The notes under the pieces were generated by a model, which saw nothing but the letters and a program-made list of their open reading frames with translations, ran no database searches and had not been told where the DNA came from. Position numbers and translations under genes: made by a program. A stretch of DNA of 64,000 nt from Sinohyriopsis cumingii (lineage: Eukaryota > Mollusca > Bivalvia > Unionida > Unionidae), in NCBI GenBank assembly GCA_028554795.2, contig CM068835.1, positions 54,400,219 through 54,464,218 on the forward strand. The letters are read 5' to 3'. Below are positions 24,496-36,987 of the stretch, piece by piece. How positions within the stretch are numbered: position 1 is the stretch's first letter; each line of letters opens with the position of its first letter.

Positions 24496-26534
24496 TGACA
24501 GAGTCTTGGTCATCAGAATGGTAATCGTGTATTTAAAATAGCATCATGTGGATCAGTGGCAAATAATTCAGGGTGAGTTTGATTATTTAGCCCATGGTGA
24601 CTTTGTCTTCTCGTAGTGTTATTTCACTCATCCAAAACTTGTCCTAATAGAATATTTGTACTGGTTGAATTCACCATTATAATATATGGACAGTATACAT
24701 ATATGACCTAATATCAATGGCATGTTAGAAAAAACATCTGCATCATTAGTAGTTATCAAATGGCATTGCAACAAAAGTAATGTTGTTTGTCAAACATTTG
24801 CTTTTCTATAAATGCACTGACAGACATTTAATAGTTCTTTTTACATGGGCTTCTGTAATTGTATATTTTGTTTTTCTTTGTTAATGTGGACACTGCATTC
24901 CATTCACCCTCAAAAGTTCAAAAAGTTTTCATTATATACAAGTTTGGTCCCCAGGAAGAGTAGCCAGGAGTTGGTATAACTCTTAACTCCTTTGGGCAAT
25001 TACATGCTGCCATTGTCAATGTTGTAATTATAAATCTTTTATTTCTGTGATAATAATATAAGAATTCTTCAGAGGAAACTTTTTATAAAGTTGAATGCAA
25101 TGTTCAGGCCAAATTAATGAAATAGTTATTGAGCAGAACTGAAGATGGGAGAATGAAGCCTGTGCACCCCCGCACGAAAGAACCATTTGATGACATGGCA
25201 ACAGTTTTCAAATTATGATGACTTTGACCCTTTGAGGGTCAGTTGAATGCATGCTGTTTGTATTAATGGGGGAAAATGGCATGTAATTATTAAAAACTTG
25301 TGTAAATGTACTCTGCCAGGGAAGCCATTTTGGATTGTGATGCATGTAGTTGATCAGCAATAGTAAACTTGTATAAGCATCATTGAAAATTTCAGTGTTC
25401 CCTCCTTTGGATGCATCCACACAACCAGTAACCACTTACTTTTTATAGCCATAGTCCCATGGCACTGATGAATTTTTGTTTAAAAGTAACCATCTGGAAC
25501 ATCCATCACTCCAGTGGGCCAGCACCCAACAATTGGTGCATAACATTTCAAAATTATCCCTCACATGTAGTCACATAATGGGATTTACAGATGGAAATCT
25601 CACTCATTTCTGGGGATTTGTAAATTCAGCACATTGACATTAGGTGTAAAAGAGCTATAAAGTACTTAACTTTAATCTATACAAAGAGGTAAATTATCCA
25701 ATTATCTTTTCTGCTGTGTGTTAGATATCTAGTTTAGACATTTTGATAATTACTGGCTATTTTTAACATCAGTAATTATGAAAATGAAAAGCACAGTCTC
25801 TCTCTCTCTCTCATTATGAAACGAATTTGAAGGTTACCAGACTAGAACCAGTCAATCTCATGACAAGCACACTTCCTTCTTAACCAGACTAGAACCAGTC
25901 AATCTCATGACAAGCACACTTCCTTCTTAACCATGGGGGATTTCGAGTAACAGCTGCTTATTAATTTGACTGTGGCTTTTGAAGAACTAAGTTGTTGCAA
26001 AAAAAGGGCAAAATGTCATTAGACGTTATCAGTTTTGATGTAAAAGTAAACACAATTCAATTAAACAAAGGAGACCTGTATGATCATTGCATAGAAATTT
26101 GACATCAAAAGGATTAGAATAATCATATTCATCTGTACATTTTACAGTCATTGGAATGGATGAAGAATGATAACTGAGTGTATTGTTTGTACCCTGATTT
26201 TATTGACGAGGTTTTCAGATGGTTTTTCATCATGATTGATGATATTCATTATTAATTTTAATAACATTAATATTTTTTATCACATTGATTTCATAACACT
26301 GATAAGACATTTAAATTGAAAGATTGAATAAATTATTAAAATATTAGTTACTCCTTTCTTACTTTATATGTAATTTATTTTCACATCTATCTGATCCTCT
26401 TCTTGAAAGACCATCCCTCTTACAAGGTGACATTCCTGCTGCAGAAGTGTGACCTGGTAGGGGGATGGAATCTCTGTCCTGTAATAGCACTTAAAAATTT
26501 GAATGTCAATTTTCATAATTTTCTATTTTTACAG
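24496..26534 (+). other. NUDC intron
   Basis: About 2 kb, AT-rich. It holds a (TC)n run at about 25,796-25,812 and a 47-bp tandem duplication (listed separately). No gene seen. Confidence 0.65.
25836..25929 (+). repeat. 47-bp exact tandem duplication
   Basis: Two back-to-back identical 47-bp copies beginning ACCAGACTAGAACCAG (25,836-25,882 and 25,883-25,929). They follow a (TC)n microsatellite. Identity between copies points to a recent slippage or duplication event. Confidence 0.9.
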
Positions 26535-26603
26535 GTTAGAATTCCATTTAAGATTCCCTTCGCATTGAAAGCAAAGGACGTGGTTGTGCAGATAGATAAA
26601 AGG
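26535..26603 (+). CDS. NUDC: NUDC coding exon (CS domain)
   Basis: 69 nt, phase 0, acceptor TTTTTACAG. It encodes VRIPFKIPFALKAKDVVVQI plus DKR, which aligns without gaps to the vertebrate segment containing VPF...LKGKDMVVDIQRR. The donor is GTGCGG, a weak match to the GTRAGT consensus, but length and phase leave no alternative. Confidence 0.9.
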
Positions 26604-28487
26604 GTGCGGTTTTCATCTTACGGTGACATTTTATTTTGCTATTTATAAATTTACCACTACTGCATCAAACACAAAGAACACTGCATCTGCTTCATTGGTT
26701 TTGACATAACAAATCATTTCTGTATCCACTTATCATAAGGTGGAGTTGTGTTATGTGTGAAGTCCATCCATCTCTGTTATTCCCCCCCACCACCACAGTA
26801 AATCAAATAGTTTACCATCAACAGTTACAAAACTTAATGGATGGCTTGCACTTGGAATGAAGTAAACCTTATCCATTGTGGGGTCATAAGCTCAGAGGTC
26901 AAGGTTACTGAAGAAGAAAAATGGTATGTACACAATAACTCAAGTTCATCATCTGCATTTACTCGCTTGAGACAAGGAAGAAGGTTACAGAATTTGGTGT
27001 CAGAAAGTCAAATATCAGGTTCGCTAAGCAGAAGAAGAAAAACGGTTTCCACACAGTAAATTGTTCATCATTTATGGTTACCTAACTTTATGGATGGCTT
27101 GCACTTTTAATTTCTGAGGCAAAAGGTCAAAACTCATTGTGACTGAAAGAAAAATGGTTTTTGCATAATAATATTAGTTCTACATCATAAACATGGACCA
27201 ATCTTTCTTGATGTCTTGCACTTCTTGTAAGGGGAAACGTCTTTTGATTTTGAGGTCAGAGGTCAATATCACTATGACTTTGAAAGAAGTCAGATTTTTC
27301 TGCTCAAGAACATTAATTCTGCATCACAAAACAAGACCAAGCTGTGGATGGCATAACTTATGGAGTAAGGAAGAAGTCTATTGATGTTTTAGTGAAAAGG
27401 TAAAAGGTCTAAGTCGTTGTGACTAAAGAAAGGAACATGATCTCTGCAGACAAATTTTCAGTTGTCTATATAGACGACTATTAAACAGGACGTAGACATG
27501 TGACGTGACATTACTATACTGATCTTCACATGTTGCATATTACAGTAGGCACTTAGATAAAAGATATAAATATATTTCAGCTTCCGTGTTTAAAAAAAAC
27601 AACTCAACTGATTAATGAAATGTTTCTTTTGTTGTCATAAATCCAAACACTATAAAAGTTAAGCTAATTTGTAAAAAATGAATTCTGACTTGTAATATTG
27701 ACTGAGAAACAGATGGAAATTATCTTGTGATATTTAAAAATAAAATTGGTTTCTAGTGGTATGTATTGCAAATTATATATAAAGAAGTATTTTGCCAATG
27801 CATATAGCTATGACATGTTTAACAAAAGCCGTAACCTATGTGGCTTTTTTGTGGGTACAAATATATCTTCTGTATCTTTGTATAAACAAGTTTTTTATAT
27901 GCAGAATTGAGATAATAAACTAATGCATACTGACAGAAACACTTGTTGGTTTCCAAATTTGAGTTTAATCATCAGCCAAGAAATCCGATAAATATTGTCA
28001 GTAATAATCTTTATATAAATTTGGAAATAACTTGATAGATGATTCTTTTAGGAAATGTGGTGAAACTGGACAAGATTTTACTAGAGATTGACCAGCTTGT
28101 CACTGGTCATGTCCGAAAGACCTTATATGATATCCTTTTGTCCTTTGTCAATCATCTGATGTCTATCCATCTGTTAGCTTAAATAAGTTTGTTATCAGTA
28201 GCCTCTTAAACTACTTGGAGGACTACATTTAATCTTTACACTTCCATTCATCTCAAGGTGTGGTTGTTCCTCAATGAAAATGGTCCTTCTTAGACATCCA
28301 ATATGGCCTGACACTACAGCCATTATGGAAATCTTGTTATCTTCCTCTAGAATGGATGGTCATATCAATATGGTTTTCTCTGAAAGACTTTTGATTGGTC
28401 CTAAATGAAGATGGTGTCAATCTGATATTCAGTATGCCACCCAGGTAATCATCTTGAAAATCTTATTGCTACTCCCACCCACACACA
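26604..28487 (+). other. NUDC intron with diverged repeats
   Basis: From about 26,830 to 27,430 the sequence repeats, very loosely, a module with 'atggatggcttgcact' and 'aggtcaaggttactg' elements spaced about 120 bp. It looks like an old tandem or interspersed repeat. No gene seen. Confidence 0.5.
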
Positions 28488-28732
28488 GAGGGGGCCCCGA
28501 GTGGTCTAAAGCGCTCACCGTTCCGGATCACTGCCATCTCACCTCTGTCTGCGTGGGTTCGAGTCCAATGTTTGGCTAGCGTGGGTACATGGGAAAGCCT
28601 GCCAGTAGCTTCTCATGGGTCGGTGGTTCTTCCCTGGGTTTTCCAGGGTTCTTCCTCCACCAGTTATACTGGCCGCCATGTATAGCCTATCTTGTGCTGA
28701 AAAATGGCGTTAAACCCTAGAACAACAAAAAA
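28488..28732 (+). mobile_element. tRNA-derived SINE, first head type
   Basis: Close relative of the copy at 24,240: head GAGTGGTCTAAAGCGCTC and GGGTTCGAGTCC, tail GTGCTGAAAAATGGCGTTAAA. It sits in a CA-rich microsatellite (C-run then (CA)n at about 28,734-28,760), so the target duplication cannot be resolved. Confidence 0.85.
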
Positions 28733-28899
28733 TCCCCCCCCCACACACACACACACACTCTCTTTGGGTGGATATATAAATATGGGTTTTTTTACTAATA
28801 GACATCATGTGAAGCCTGGTTAGTCTTAAATGAAAATGGTGCTGATCTGATGTCTCATATGGCCACTGACATCCATCTTGAAAGTTTTGTTATCAAGTA

Positions 28900-30200
28900 T
28901 TCTAGGTCAAGGTCATTTCCATCAACTTTTCTCACTGGTTCTATAACTTTAAAGCCCTTGGAGATAAGGTAATAGAGCTATGTATTGGATAACACCATCA
29001 CTGTTGAGGGTCCTATCTTTACGGTTAAGGTCCCAGCTCAGTATTTTATTATTTCCATGACACTTTCCCTTTCAACATTGTAACTGTCAGGTCATTTAAG
29101 ATTAAGGCATAAAACTTTGAGTAATTGTACATCATCACAATAACAAGGTCAGGTCATGGTTAAGTATTTTACATCACACTTTCCTTTCTGCTCTGTGACT
29201 TTAAAACCATTTGAAAATAATTATGAAACTGTATATTTGTACATCAGTGCATGTTTTTTTACATGTCACATTAGGTGGCCTATCATCAAGGTCAGGACTA
29301 ATATTTTGAGTTTACTTTTTCACTTTCCTTTTTTTAGGATATCACAAATTGTATTTTTGTGTGTGTGTTTCTTTTAACCAGCGCTTGTAACACACTGTTG
29401 AAATGAAAGCTAAGTGTTTTTCCCATAGACACACCAAGTTAACCTGCCAGGTCTGGCCTGGGGAGGTAATGAATGAATAACCCTTGAATTATGATTGCAA
29501 CAACACCGACTGGACTACCAATGCTCACATTTACAATTAATGGATGGAATGTCGTATACTTACGCTAAAAGGTTTGTTGTATGGCACAGTAGGATTCCTC
29601 TCTTGAAGATCAGGGTCACAGTTCAGTTTAATTTTCCATCACACTTTCCTTTCAGCTTTTTATTTTCAGAGCCATTTGTGATAACAAAAATTATTTTATC
29701 TTCTGTTCATCATGGATAAAAATGGTTTGTCATCTTGCCAGTTGGCATTCTATCTTGCAGGCCAAGGTTAAGGCTTAGTATTTTACATTTTCTTTTATAC
29801 TTTCCTGTCCACTTTATTATTTTAGTGCCTTTTAAAATTAAGGGATAGAACATATACTTGAATATGACATCTTAAGATGGTGTGATGTGAACTGTCTTGG
29901 GGTTCATATCATCAGGGTAATGGCTCAGTGTTTTAAGTTTTCCATCATACTTTCTGTTCAACTCTGTAACTAAAGAGCTGTTAGAGATTATAGGATGTAA
30001 CTTGATACGTTTAGTCGTCATTCCTGTGTGTGTTATTTACTACGTTGCAGTCTTATCTCCAAGGCCAACATCATGGTTGTGATGTGTTGTCATTACATAA
30101 TCTTTTCCACTCTATATTTTTAGAGCCATCGGAGATGAAACTTGCTTTAGCTGTATATAATCATGAAAAGGTGTTGCATACCACATACTGTTTGATATAA
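28900..30200 (+). repeat. Degenerate tandem repeat, unit about 150 bp
   Basis: A module containing CACTTTCCTTTC, then a 'ctctgtaactttaaagcc' type segment, then an AAGGTCA-rich segment, recurs about eight times (near 28,930, 29,060, 29,173, 29,320, 29,641, 29,800, 29,950 and 30,105). Units are strongly diverged. A related piece occurs at about 32,900-33,060. Not coding as far as can be seen. Confidence 0.55.
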
Positions 30201-30899
30201 GTAATCGACATGCCAGCATCTCACATTCCCCCGTTTTCATTGATTTCAGGGTTTTGTACACAAGATCGTGGGTCAATACTTTTTTTTTTTAATTTGGTCA
30301 AGTTATATAAATAAATAGGTATAAATAAAAGTTTGATTTGTTCTATGCAAGCCACAAAACTTGCAATGAAATTTTTAATTCTACAAGTATATGTGTACTT
30401 ATATCAGAATCAAGCATACTTTGATGATCTCCAATTCCTGTGGTTATCTAATTCCAGATAATATGGTATCTTTCGTTAAATCTAACTCAGTATGACATTT
30501 GACCCTCAGAAGCGACCTAAAATTTCTGAATACTGTTTTCACAAAAGGACATAAAAAATGAATAAAGCATTGTCTCTTCAGCTTCAGCTTTATCACAAAA
30601 AGTAAATAATGATGATTCCGAGGTTTTCATTTTAAACAATCTTCAGCTTCATTACAAGAAGTACACGATTCAGAAATTTTCATTTTAAACACTCTACTAT
30701 CAGTATAGAGAATTCTGTGGAGAACTTTGTGTTGAAAACTCTGTGGACCTGTATCCTCAATAGTTGAGAAGAGAAGGAAAATAATGATTCCCGACTTTCT
30801 TGTGAGTAATTTTGATTTATAACAGAGTTCTATTTAGTTTCCATTTGAACAGAAATCTTTTGTTTTTCCTCATATATAATGTATAAAATGATTTTACAG

Positions 30900-31930
30900 T
30901 TTTGTCCAGATGATTTATATTTATGTTTTTCCATGATTTCCGGTATTACTTCAAGAACTCCATAGAAATCTACAAAAGTGATATTGATCTTAAATTTTTG
31001 TATGAACTCGTATGGAAGGAACTTGCCAACTTCCTTAAGTATGTCATTATTAAGAAATACAGACTCTTAACACCATTTCTTCAGAAAGAATGCATTATGA
31101 TTTGTCATGATATACTTGTTATACCATAGTGGCATTGATAAAATTTGTTTAGGTGTTGAGATAGTCATCTCATTCCAGCTGTGCCAAATACACTTGAAAA
31201 AAAAACCTGCTAAAGCTATGTGAATCTATGTGGAGTCCTTCTTTCTTTAAAAAGTAAATATGTTCTCTCTCCACTCTTCAAGTTTGTCTATAAGAAGTTT
31301 CCGTGGTGAATGGTTCGGTAGATCAAATTAATTGTTTTTTATCCATATGATCTTAACTCAATGAGAAAAAGATTGTGTGGGATCTTCAGCCAACCATCTT
31401 GATAGTCACTGATTAGAAATAATTCCATGAGGTGTGAAATAGCCAGGGTGATTCCAGGTTATATGTTTTGTTCTTCTTAATTCTTTACCACAACTCCTTT
31501 TTACACCAAACCATATGACCTAGGTTTTGTCAAAATTCACCCCCAATTTAGAGCAACAGAAGAAGCTATATTGAATATTCAAAGCACTGTTGATGGAAAT
31601 GGCATCATCAGCTAATAAGAGAGTCGAATCATCAGCATATTGACATATTAGATATTCAGAGCTGTTTATATTTATGCTGGATTGTTTTTAGCGCAGCACC
31701 AAATAACTCTAGAACTATTATGAATGTATATGGGAAAGGGGGTCACTGCCTGACCCCATGCTGTATGTAGAAAAACTGAGATCATTGTCCTTTTTTTTAG
31801 CACGCATACATTATGGTAAAAGGTTTTAAATCCTTGGACCAACACAGAAAAATTCCTAAGACTTTGTAAATGACCTTTATATCGAATCACAAACTTTTGA
31901 AACCAGAAAGAACTAAAAGGACTGGAATGT
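30900..31930 (-). mobile_element. Decayed LINE reverse-transcriptase fragment
   Basis: The minus-strand frames, broken by several stops, show a non-LTR reverse transcriptase. Segments are a palm-region stretch reading GHLQSLRNF...FKTFYHNV, then a GQAVTPFPIYIHNS block corresponding to the RQGxPLSPYLF motif, then QYADDSTLLLADDAIS, the YADD catalytic box, then LGVNFDKT. This motif order is that of CR1/L2/Jockey-like LINEs. It sits antisense in the large NUDC intron. Ends are ill-defined. Confidence 0.75.
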
Positions 31931-32129
31931 CATCTTCCTTTTCTTTTTTTCCTAATAATAAAAAAATGAGGCATGTTTATTACAAAAGTAACAAGAAAAA
32001 AGGGAAGACAACAAGCTTTGTAAAATTTAACATTATTTTCCTATAAAAGCAAGTTAAAAATGAGAAAAAGAACTTAGGTTTTATGAATCAAATCCAAAAT
32101 TAAACCAAGAATTAAAAATTACAAGTCCT

Positions 32130-32470
32130 ATTAGTAAAAAGTCCTAAATGAATCTGAGTTCAAGTCTCGATTGGATCCAAAATGGAAGACGATGACGTCA
32201 GTTGTAACCAGTGAAGTGTTGCAATGTCAACAGTCTCTTGTTGAATCACAAAAAATAATATTTCAGTTTGAATTCTGTATAAATTTCGATAAATGTCTTT
32301 GCACAAGAATTAATTTAGGGTACTAGTATTTCCAGGGGGGAAAAAATCATTTTTCTTTAAAATTATGTAAAATAGTTAGCCCCAAAACTGGTCACAACAT
32401 AAAACACCTGGATGTCTCCATTGTTAAGGCAAGTATGACTATTATTTCTCAAAATATCAACAATAAATAT
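32130..32470 (-). repeat. Unnamed interspersed repeat, copy in - orientation
   Basis: Reverse complement of the repeat at 18,880-19,270, with shared blocks around the 'caacagtctcttgttgaatcac' and 'ctggtcacaacataa' segments. About 13 kb of intron separates the two inverted copies. Confidence 0.6.
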
Positions 32471-33308
32471 AGTTGCAATGCAAAACAGATGCCTGGACGT
32501 GGGTCAATCCTCTGGAAAAGCCTAATTAATACATATTATCTAACATGTAGTCCAAGTATGGCCTTGATTCTACTTTATGAATCTTACTGTGAGAAAGAAA
32601 AAAAATAATTTAAAAAGTTGTTTACTACAAACTATCTCTGTTTCTAAATTAAGGTCAGCATTAGGTACAAAGTTTTTAAAAAGTCAGAAATATTTAAAAA
32701 ATCAGTCAGAACTGAACTTTAATCCAGTAAGTAAAGTTACATTACAATAGCATTTGATGGAATAAAAAAATTAAAACTTACAAACAAACAAATCAAATAT
32801 AAATTAAATCAGATATATACAATAATGTACAGACACCAGTTATATGTCAGTATTAGAGTTCAGTTGCCTTTCTGCTTTCTAACTTGAGGGCTGTTGAAGA
32901 TTAGTGGATTTAGTTCATTACACTTTTATATTGTCACAGGATGTTGAGGTTAGTGGTCAACATTTATGGACTTTGTGTTTCCATTGTACATTATAGAAAC
33001 TGTCTGAGATAAAGGAATAAACATTGGTACACTTTATGTCATCTCCTGTATTACACTGATGCTTTTATCTTCATGGTCAAGGTCCTTATAGATTTGTATA
33101 TATCCCTTTTCTGTACTATTCCTCTGATGCCCTTTGGGATAGGCTGATGATGTTTGGTCACTTTCTATGTCTGTCCAGTAATTTTACAGCTCTGTCTTAA
33201 TGTTCATAATTTAATTATTGTTTACCTTTGTCTTCATGATATGTAAAAAAAATTTTTTACAACATTTCTACCATTGCAACTAAACTTCATTTGAAATTCT
33301 TTTACCAG
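32471..33308 (+). other. NUDC intron
   Basis: AT-rich. Part of it (about 32,900-33,060) resembles the 150-bp tandem repeat. It ends at acceptor TTTACCAG. Confidence 0.55.
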
Positions 33309-33434
33309 CACATAAAGGCAGGATTAAAAGGACATCCTCTTGTGTTAGATGGGGAACTCCATAATGATATAAAGGTGGAGGACTCTACATGGTGTATCCA
33401 AGAAAAGAAAGACTTAATCATCTCACTGGAAAAG
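33309..33434 (+). CDS. NUDC: NUDC coding exon (CS domain core)
   Basis: 126 nt, phase 0, donor GTAAGA. It encodes HIKAGLKGHPLVLDGELHND followed by IKVEDSTWCI and ISLEK. The G-L-KG-P---DGEL---KVE-S-W pattern is the conserved centre of the CS domain in NUDC proteins. Confidence 0.95.
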
Positions 33435-33812
33435 GTAAGAGAACTGGGTTTTAGGATTTTATGCTGGGCTAGTAAAACAGTTGTTGATCATGTTGAATAC
33501 AGGCAATAATTAATATCTCAACATAGGTAAGATAGACAAGTTAATGTTATAAGTGTTTTGAACAATTCCAGATTTATGTATTTGTTGCCTTGCTTGTTTC
33601 TTTGATTAAAGCAAAACAAGAACTTGAATAGACGGAATTCATCCTCTGCCCTCCAACAAGTCTTTGTAATCACTTTAGCGGCAAATAAACGTAGAGAATA
33701 ACTGAATTAAAAAAAGAAAAGGAAAATAGCATTTAGATCTTCATATAAAAATATATTGTTTAGAATTATTTTTATACAAGGTTAATTTCAGGAATACTTC
33801 TCACTTAAGTCA

Positions 33813-34042
33813 GGGGCCCTGGGTAGCTGGGTTGTCTAAGACTCTGACCTTTACAGATCACAGACATCTCACCTATGACCATGTGGTTTTGAGTCTCGAC
33901 TCAGTCAACATGGGTGTGTGAGAAAGTTTGCTAGTACCTTCCCATGGATCGGTGGTTCTTCCCAGTGTCTTCTTCACCAAATATACTGGCCTCCATGTAT
34001 AGCATATCATATGCTAAAAAATGGCATTAAACCAACAAGACA
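33813..34042 (+). mobile_element. Old tRNA-derived SINE copy
   Basis: Recognisably the same family as 24,240 and 28,488 (GGGCCCTGGGTAG head, 'tcggtggttcttccc' body, tail ATGCTAAAAAATGGCATTAAA) but much more diverged. No clear target duplication. Confidence 0.75.
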
Positions 34043-35033
34043 CAATTACTCCTGAATGAAAAAACTGATGATTTTGCTTGTCTTTTCATTTCATATGACA
34101 ATGTTTAAAAGAAGTTGTGTAATTGTAACAGTTTAGGTATATGTGGTCACTTAATGGATCTTTTTGTCAAGTACTGTGTGTGCCTGAGACTGATGAACCT
34201 AGCTTGGTTCCTGACCACCAAAGTTAAACTTTATGTCCCCTTCTGTTACATTTGGAAGATTGTCTCATTCTCACTAGCTGGTAGCCCTGTTGTTGAGAAA
34301 GGGTTTCAGCTGCATTCAGAGGTGGATTTTGGTGACATTTGAGGATAGATATTGAGGCAGTTTACTCCAAGCTTAGTGATATTTATGCTTTATGCTTGTC
34401 TTTGTAATTATTTCATTTGAAATACAAAAGAGACATCTTTTATTGCTAGTGGTTTATATATATGAGGCCACTCACTAACCAACCTGGCTGATCTGGACTA
34501 AATTTAGAGATATGTAGTATCCATGGTTGAGTCAGATAAACAGAGTTTGGTTTTTGATGATGATAGTTTGACTTTGTATCCCCTCCCATTACAAAATAAT
34601 TCACCAACTTTACCTTCGCAATAAACTAGAAACGAATGAGGTAATTTTTTATGCTTTGCTGAGTTGTTGGATGTCATAGTCAATTTTTATACTTGGTTTG
34701 AGTTGTAATTTGCTTGTTGTAAATAATATGATTATAAAAAACCATGCCATTGCCATTTAATGTGTCAAATCTGGGACAGAGGTATATGCACATTCAGATG
34801 TGTCTTGGTCCACATTTTAGAAGGATCATGACAGGTCTGTGTGTCTTTTAACCTGTTAAAATGTGAGTGGATTTCTTTGTGCGGGTAACTTATTATGCAT
34901 GTAAGAAATATTGCTGATGGAATTGACAGCTATAAAATTCCTAATGTGTTTCACAGACTTTCAAGCCTTTGGAAAAAAAGTATGTGAAAAAGTTTATAAA
35001 ATTAATGGTCTTATTCTTTATGCTACACTGCAG
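34043..35033 (+). other. NUDC intron
   Basis: AT-rich intron ending at acceptor CACTGCAG. Nothing recognised. Confidence 0.6.
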
Positions 35034-35117
35034 GTAAACAAGATGGAGTGGTGGTCCAGACTTGTTACAACCGATCCAGAAATCAACACCAAGAAAGTCG
35101 AACCAGAGAATTCAAAG
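35034..35117 (+). CDS. NUDC: NUDC coding exon (end of CS domain)
   Basis: 84 nt, phase 0, donor GTATGG. It encodes [20 protein letters not shown] followed by KVEPENSK. The [17 protein letters not shown] string is almost invariant in NUDC from animals to fungi. Confidence 0.97.
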
Positions 35118-36604
35118 GTATGGATCATATACTTACATACCCACAAAGTTTTTTTTTTTGTTGGACGTTTGATTTTTGATGGCAGCAGGATGTGAAGCTT
35201 TGTGATGGAGTTGGGGTGGGAGGTAGGACTAGCCTCACCATATTAAAGTTAACAGCAACTGTTTAGTCTTATATGCTTAGTCATTTTAATCCATAATGAA
35301 ACTAAAAATTATTTTAAAAAGTTCATAAACAACTAAGACCATATTTGGACCGGAAAAGCAATGAAAAGTTAAGAACAAGACAAATTAACTGAATCTATAC
35401 TTAAAAGTATTTCATATGTATTTATGTATAGATACAAGTATTTCTTTTGTTTTCTATTAGGTTTTTTTCTCCTTAACTTTTCATTATTTCTTTATGTATA
35501 ATAAAAAAAGAAACTTCAAAATCTTGTGCTGTATCTGTGTGGTATGGCTTTTTTCTTTGCTATAATGTTGATCCTCTATTGCCTGATCTATTTCTGGTTT
35601 TAGAACTAGCATTTGATGTGGGAAAGATACATCATACATTTGACTGTAACAGGACATCAAATCAGTAGATTGAAAAATTGTATCAGTAGTTTGGCTTCAA
35701 AATCAGTTTGATTTGTAAATTTTGTGCCTTTTAAATGGGGCGGAAAATAAAACATGTATTTTTGGTCATAATATGCATTTTATTCGCAGTATAATAAAAC
35801 AGCAAGTTTTTAACATGAATCAGTCTCTGATGACAACTGTTACAGTTTTCTTTCATCTGTGTTAAGCAAACATGATGGCAGTTGTTTTATCTGAACCAAA
35901 AGTTGCTGAACCAGCATCATCTGATCTTATTAACATACAAACAGTTCTCACAATAGTAGTGGAGAATCCCTGAAGGGAGGTGGCCATCCACCATAGAGGC
36001 ATACAAAGGCAATGAAATATATTCTCAGTGGAGCACATAAAAGCACTTGATACCAATGTAGGCATTCATACTGCAATAGCTAACTTCCGATGAGAAACAG
36101 TTAGCACAATTAGACCTACCATCCCAGATTCACAGCCGCTGTTGGATTTGCAGGAGGGGAAATATTTCCCATTTGAAGCTGCTCCTGACCTGTGGGATCT
36201 GTTTTCCAGTCACATTATCTAGAAGCTGTCTTGCACACCTTAGGGGAATGGAGATGGTCTTTCTGGGGTAAGGGGATTTATTCAGCTCCAGTAGTAACTG
36301 ACCAATCCTGGTATCAAGGAGAGATCATTCTGCCATCGAGGTGGGCAGATTACTTTTAGCTATTTAGTTAACACATTTTGACCTGGAAGGGCTGGATTTG
36401 TGAGGTAGTAGTTCTCCTAAGGTATTATGGGTGGGTAAGTATTATCGAAGAAACATTTTACTAGAAAAAATTGTTGATTTTTTTTTGCTCCTACTGTTTA
36501 GTCAATTACTTTGACAACATATGAGTATTCTCACATTTAACGATTGAAACTCAAGATTCTATTGTGATATCAAAGTTTCAGGACCTTGTTTATGCTTTTA
36601 AAAT
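35118..36604 (+). other. NUDC intron
   Basis: No gene or RNA recognised. Confidence 0.6.
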
Positions 36605-36790
36605 GTAAAATGGTTTGGTTTGGTGTTTTACAGTTGGTAATTTAGGTGTCATGGCAGTTGGAGTGAAGTACCTTGCTCAAGTATCAACTGAAATGGCTGA
36701 ACTGGGTTGATCCAGTGGAAGAACTCGAACTTGTACTGTTTCAGTTGCCAGTCCTGCATACTTACCATTGAGCTTCTGTGGTTCCTAAAA
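36605..36790 (-). mobile_element. Possible SINE remnant
   Basis: The minus strand carries a tRNA-like segment (GCTCAATGGTAAGTATGCAG ... AAGTTCGAGTTCT) and ends in a TAAAACACCAAACC-like tail, reminiscent of a decayed tRNA-derived SINE. It is too diverged to assign. Confidence 0.4.
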
Positions 36791-36868
36791 TACCAAAATA
36801 GAATGTATACTAAACTATTAAGTTATGAAAATCTCCAAATTAGACTGATATTCATATATTTTTGCCAG

Positions 36869-36987
36869 CTATCTGACCTGGATGGAGAAACCAGATCGAT
36901 GGTGGAAAAGATGATGTATGATCAGAGACAAAGAGAGATGGGGCTTCCTACATCAGAAGAACAGAAAAAGAGAGATATTCTCAAAAA
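36869..36987 (+). CDS. NUDC: NUDC coding exon (C-terminal region)
   Basis: 119 nt (39 codons plus two bases), acceptor TTGCCAG, donor GTGAGT. It encodes [20 protein letters not shown] then [19 protein letters not shown]. This is the conserved NUDC C-terminal helical segment ([28 protein letters not shown]). The split codon is completed by the first base of the last exon to give Asn. Confidence 0.97.

Noticed and set aside
28900-30200. AGGTCA-rich repeats as nuclear-receptor enhancer array
   Set aside because: The half-sites lie in a diverged common repeat with irregular spacing. No evidence of function beyond the repeat itself.
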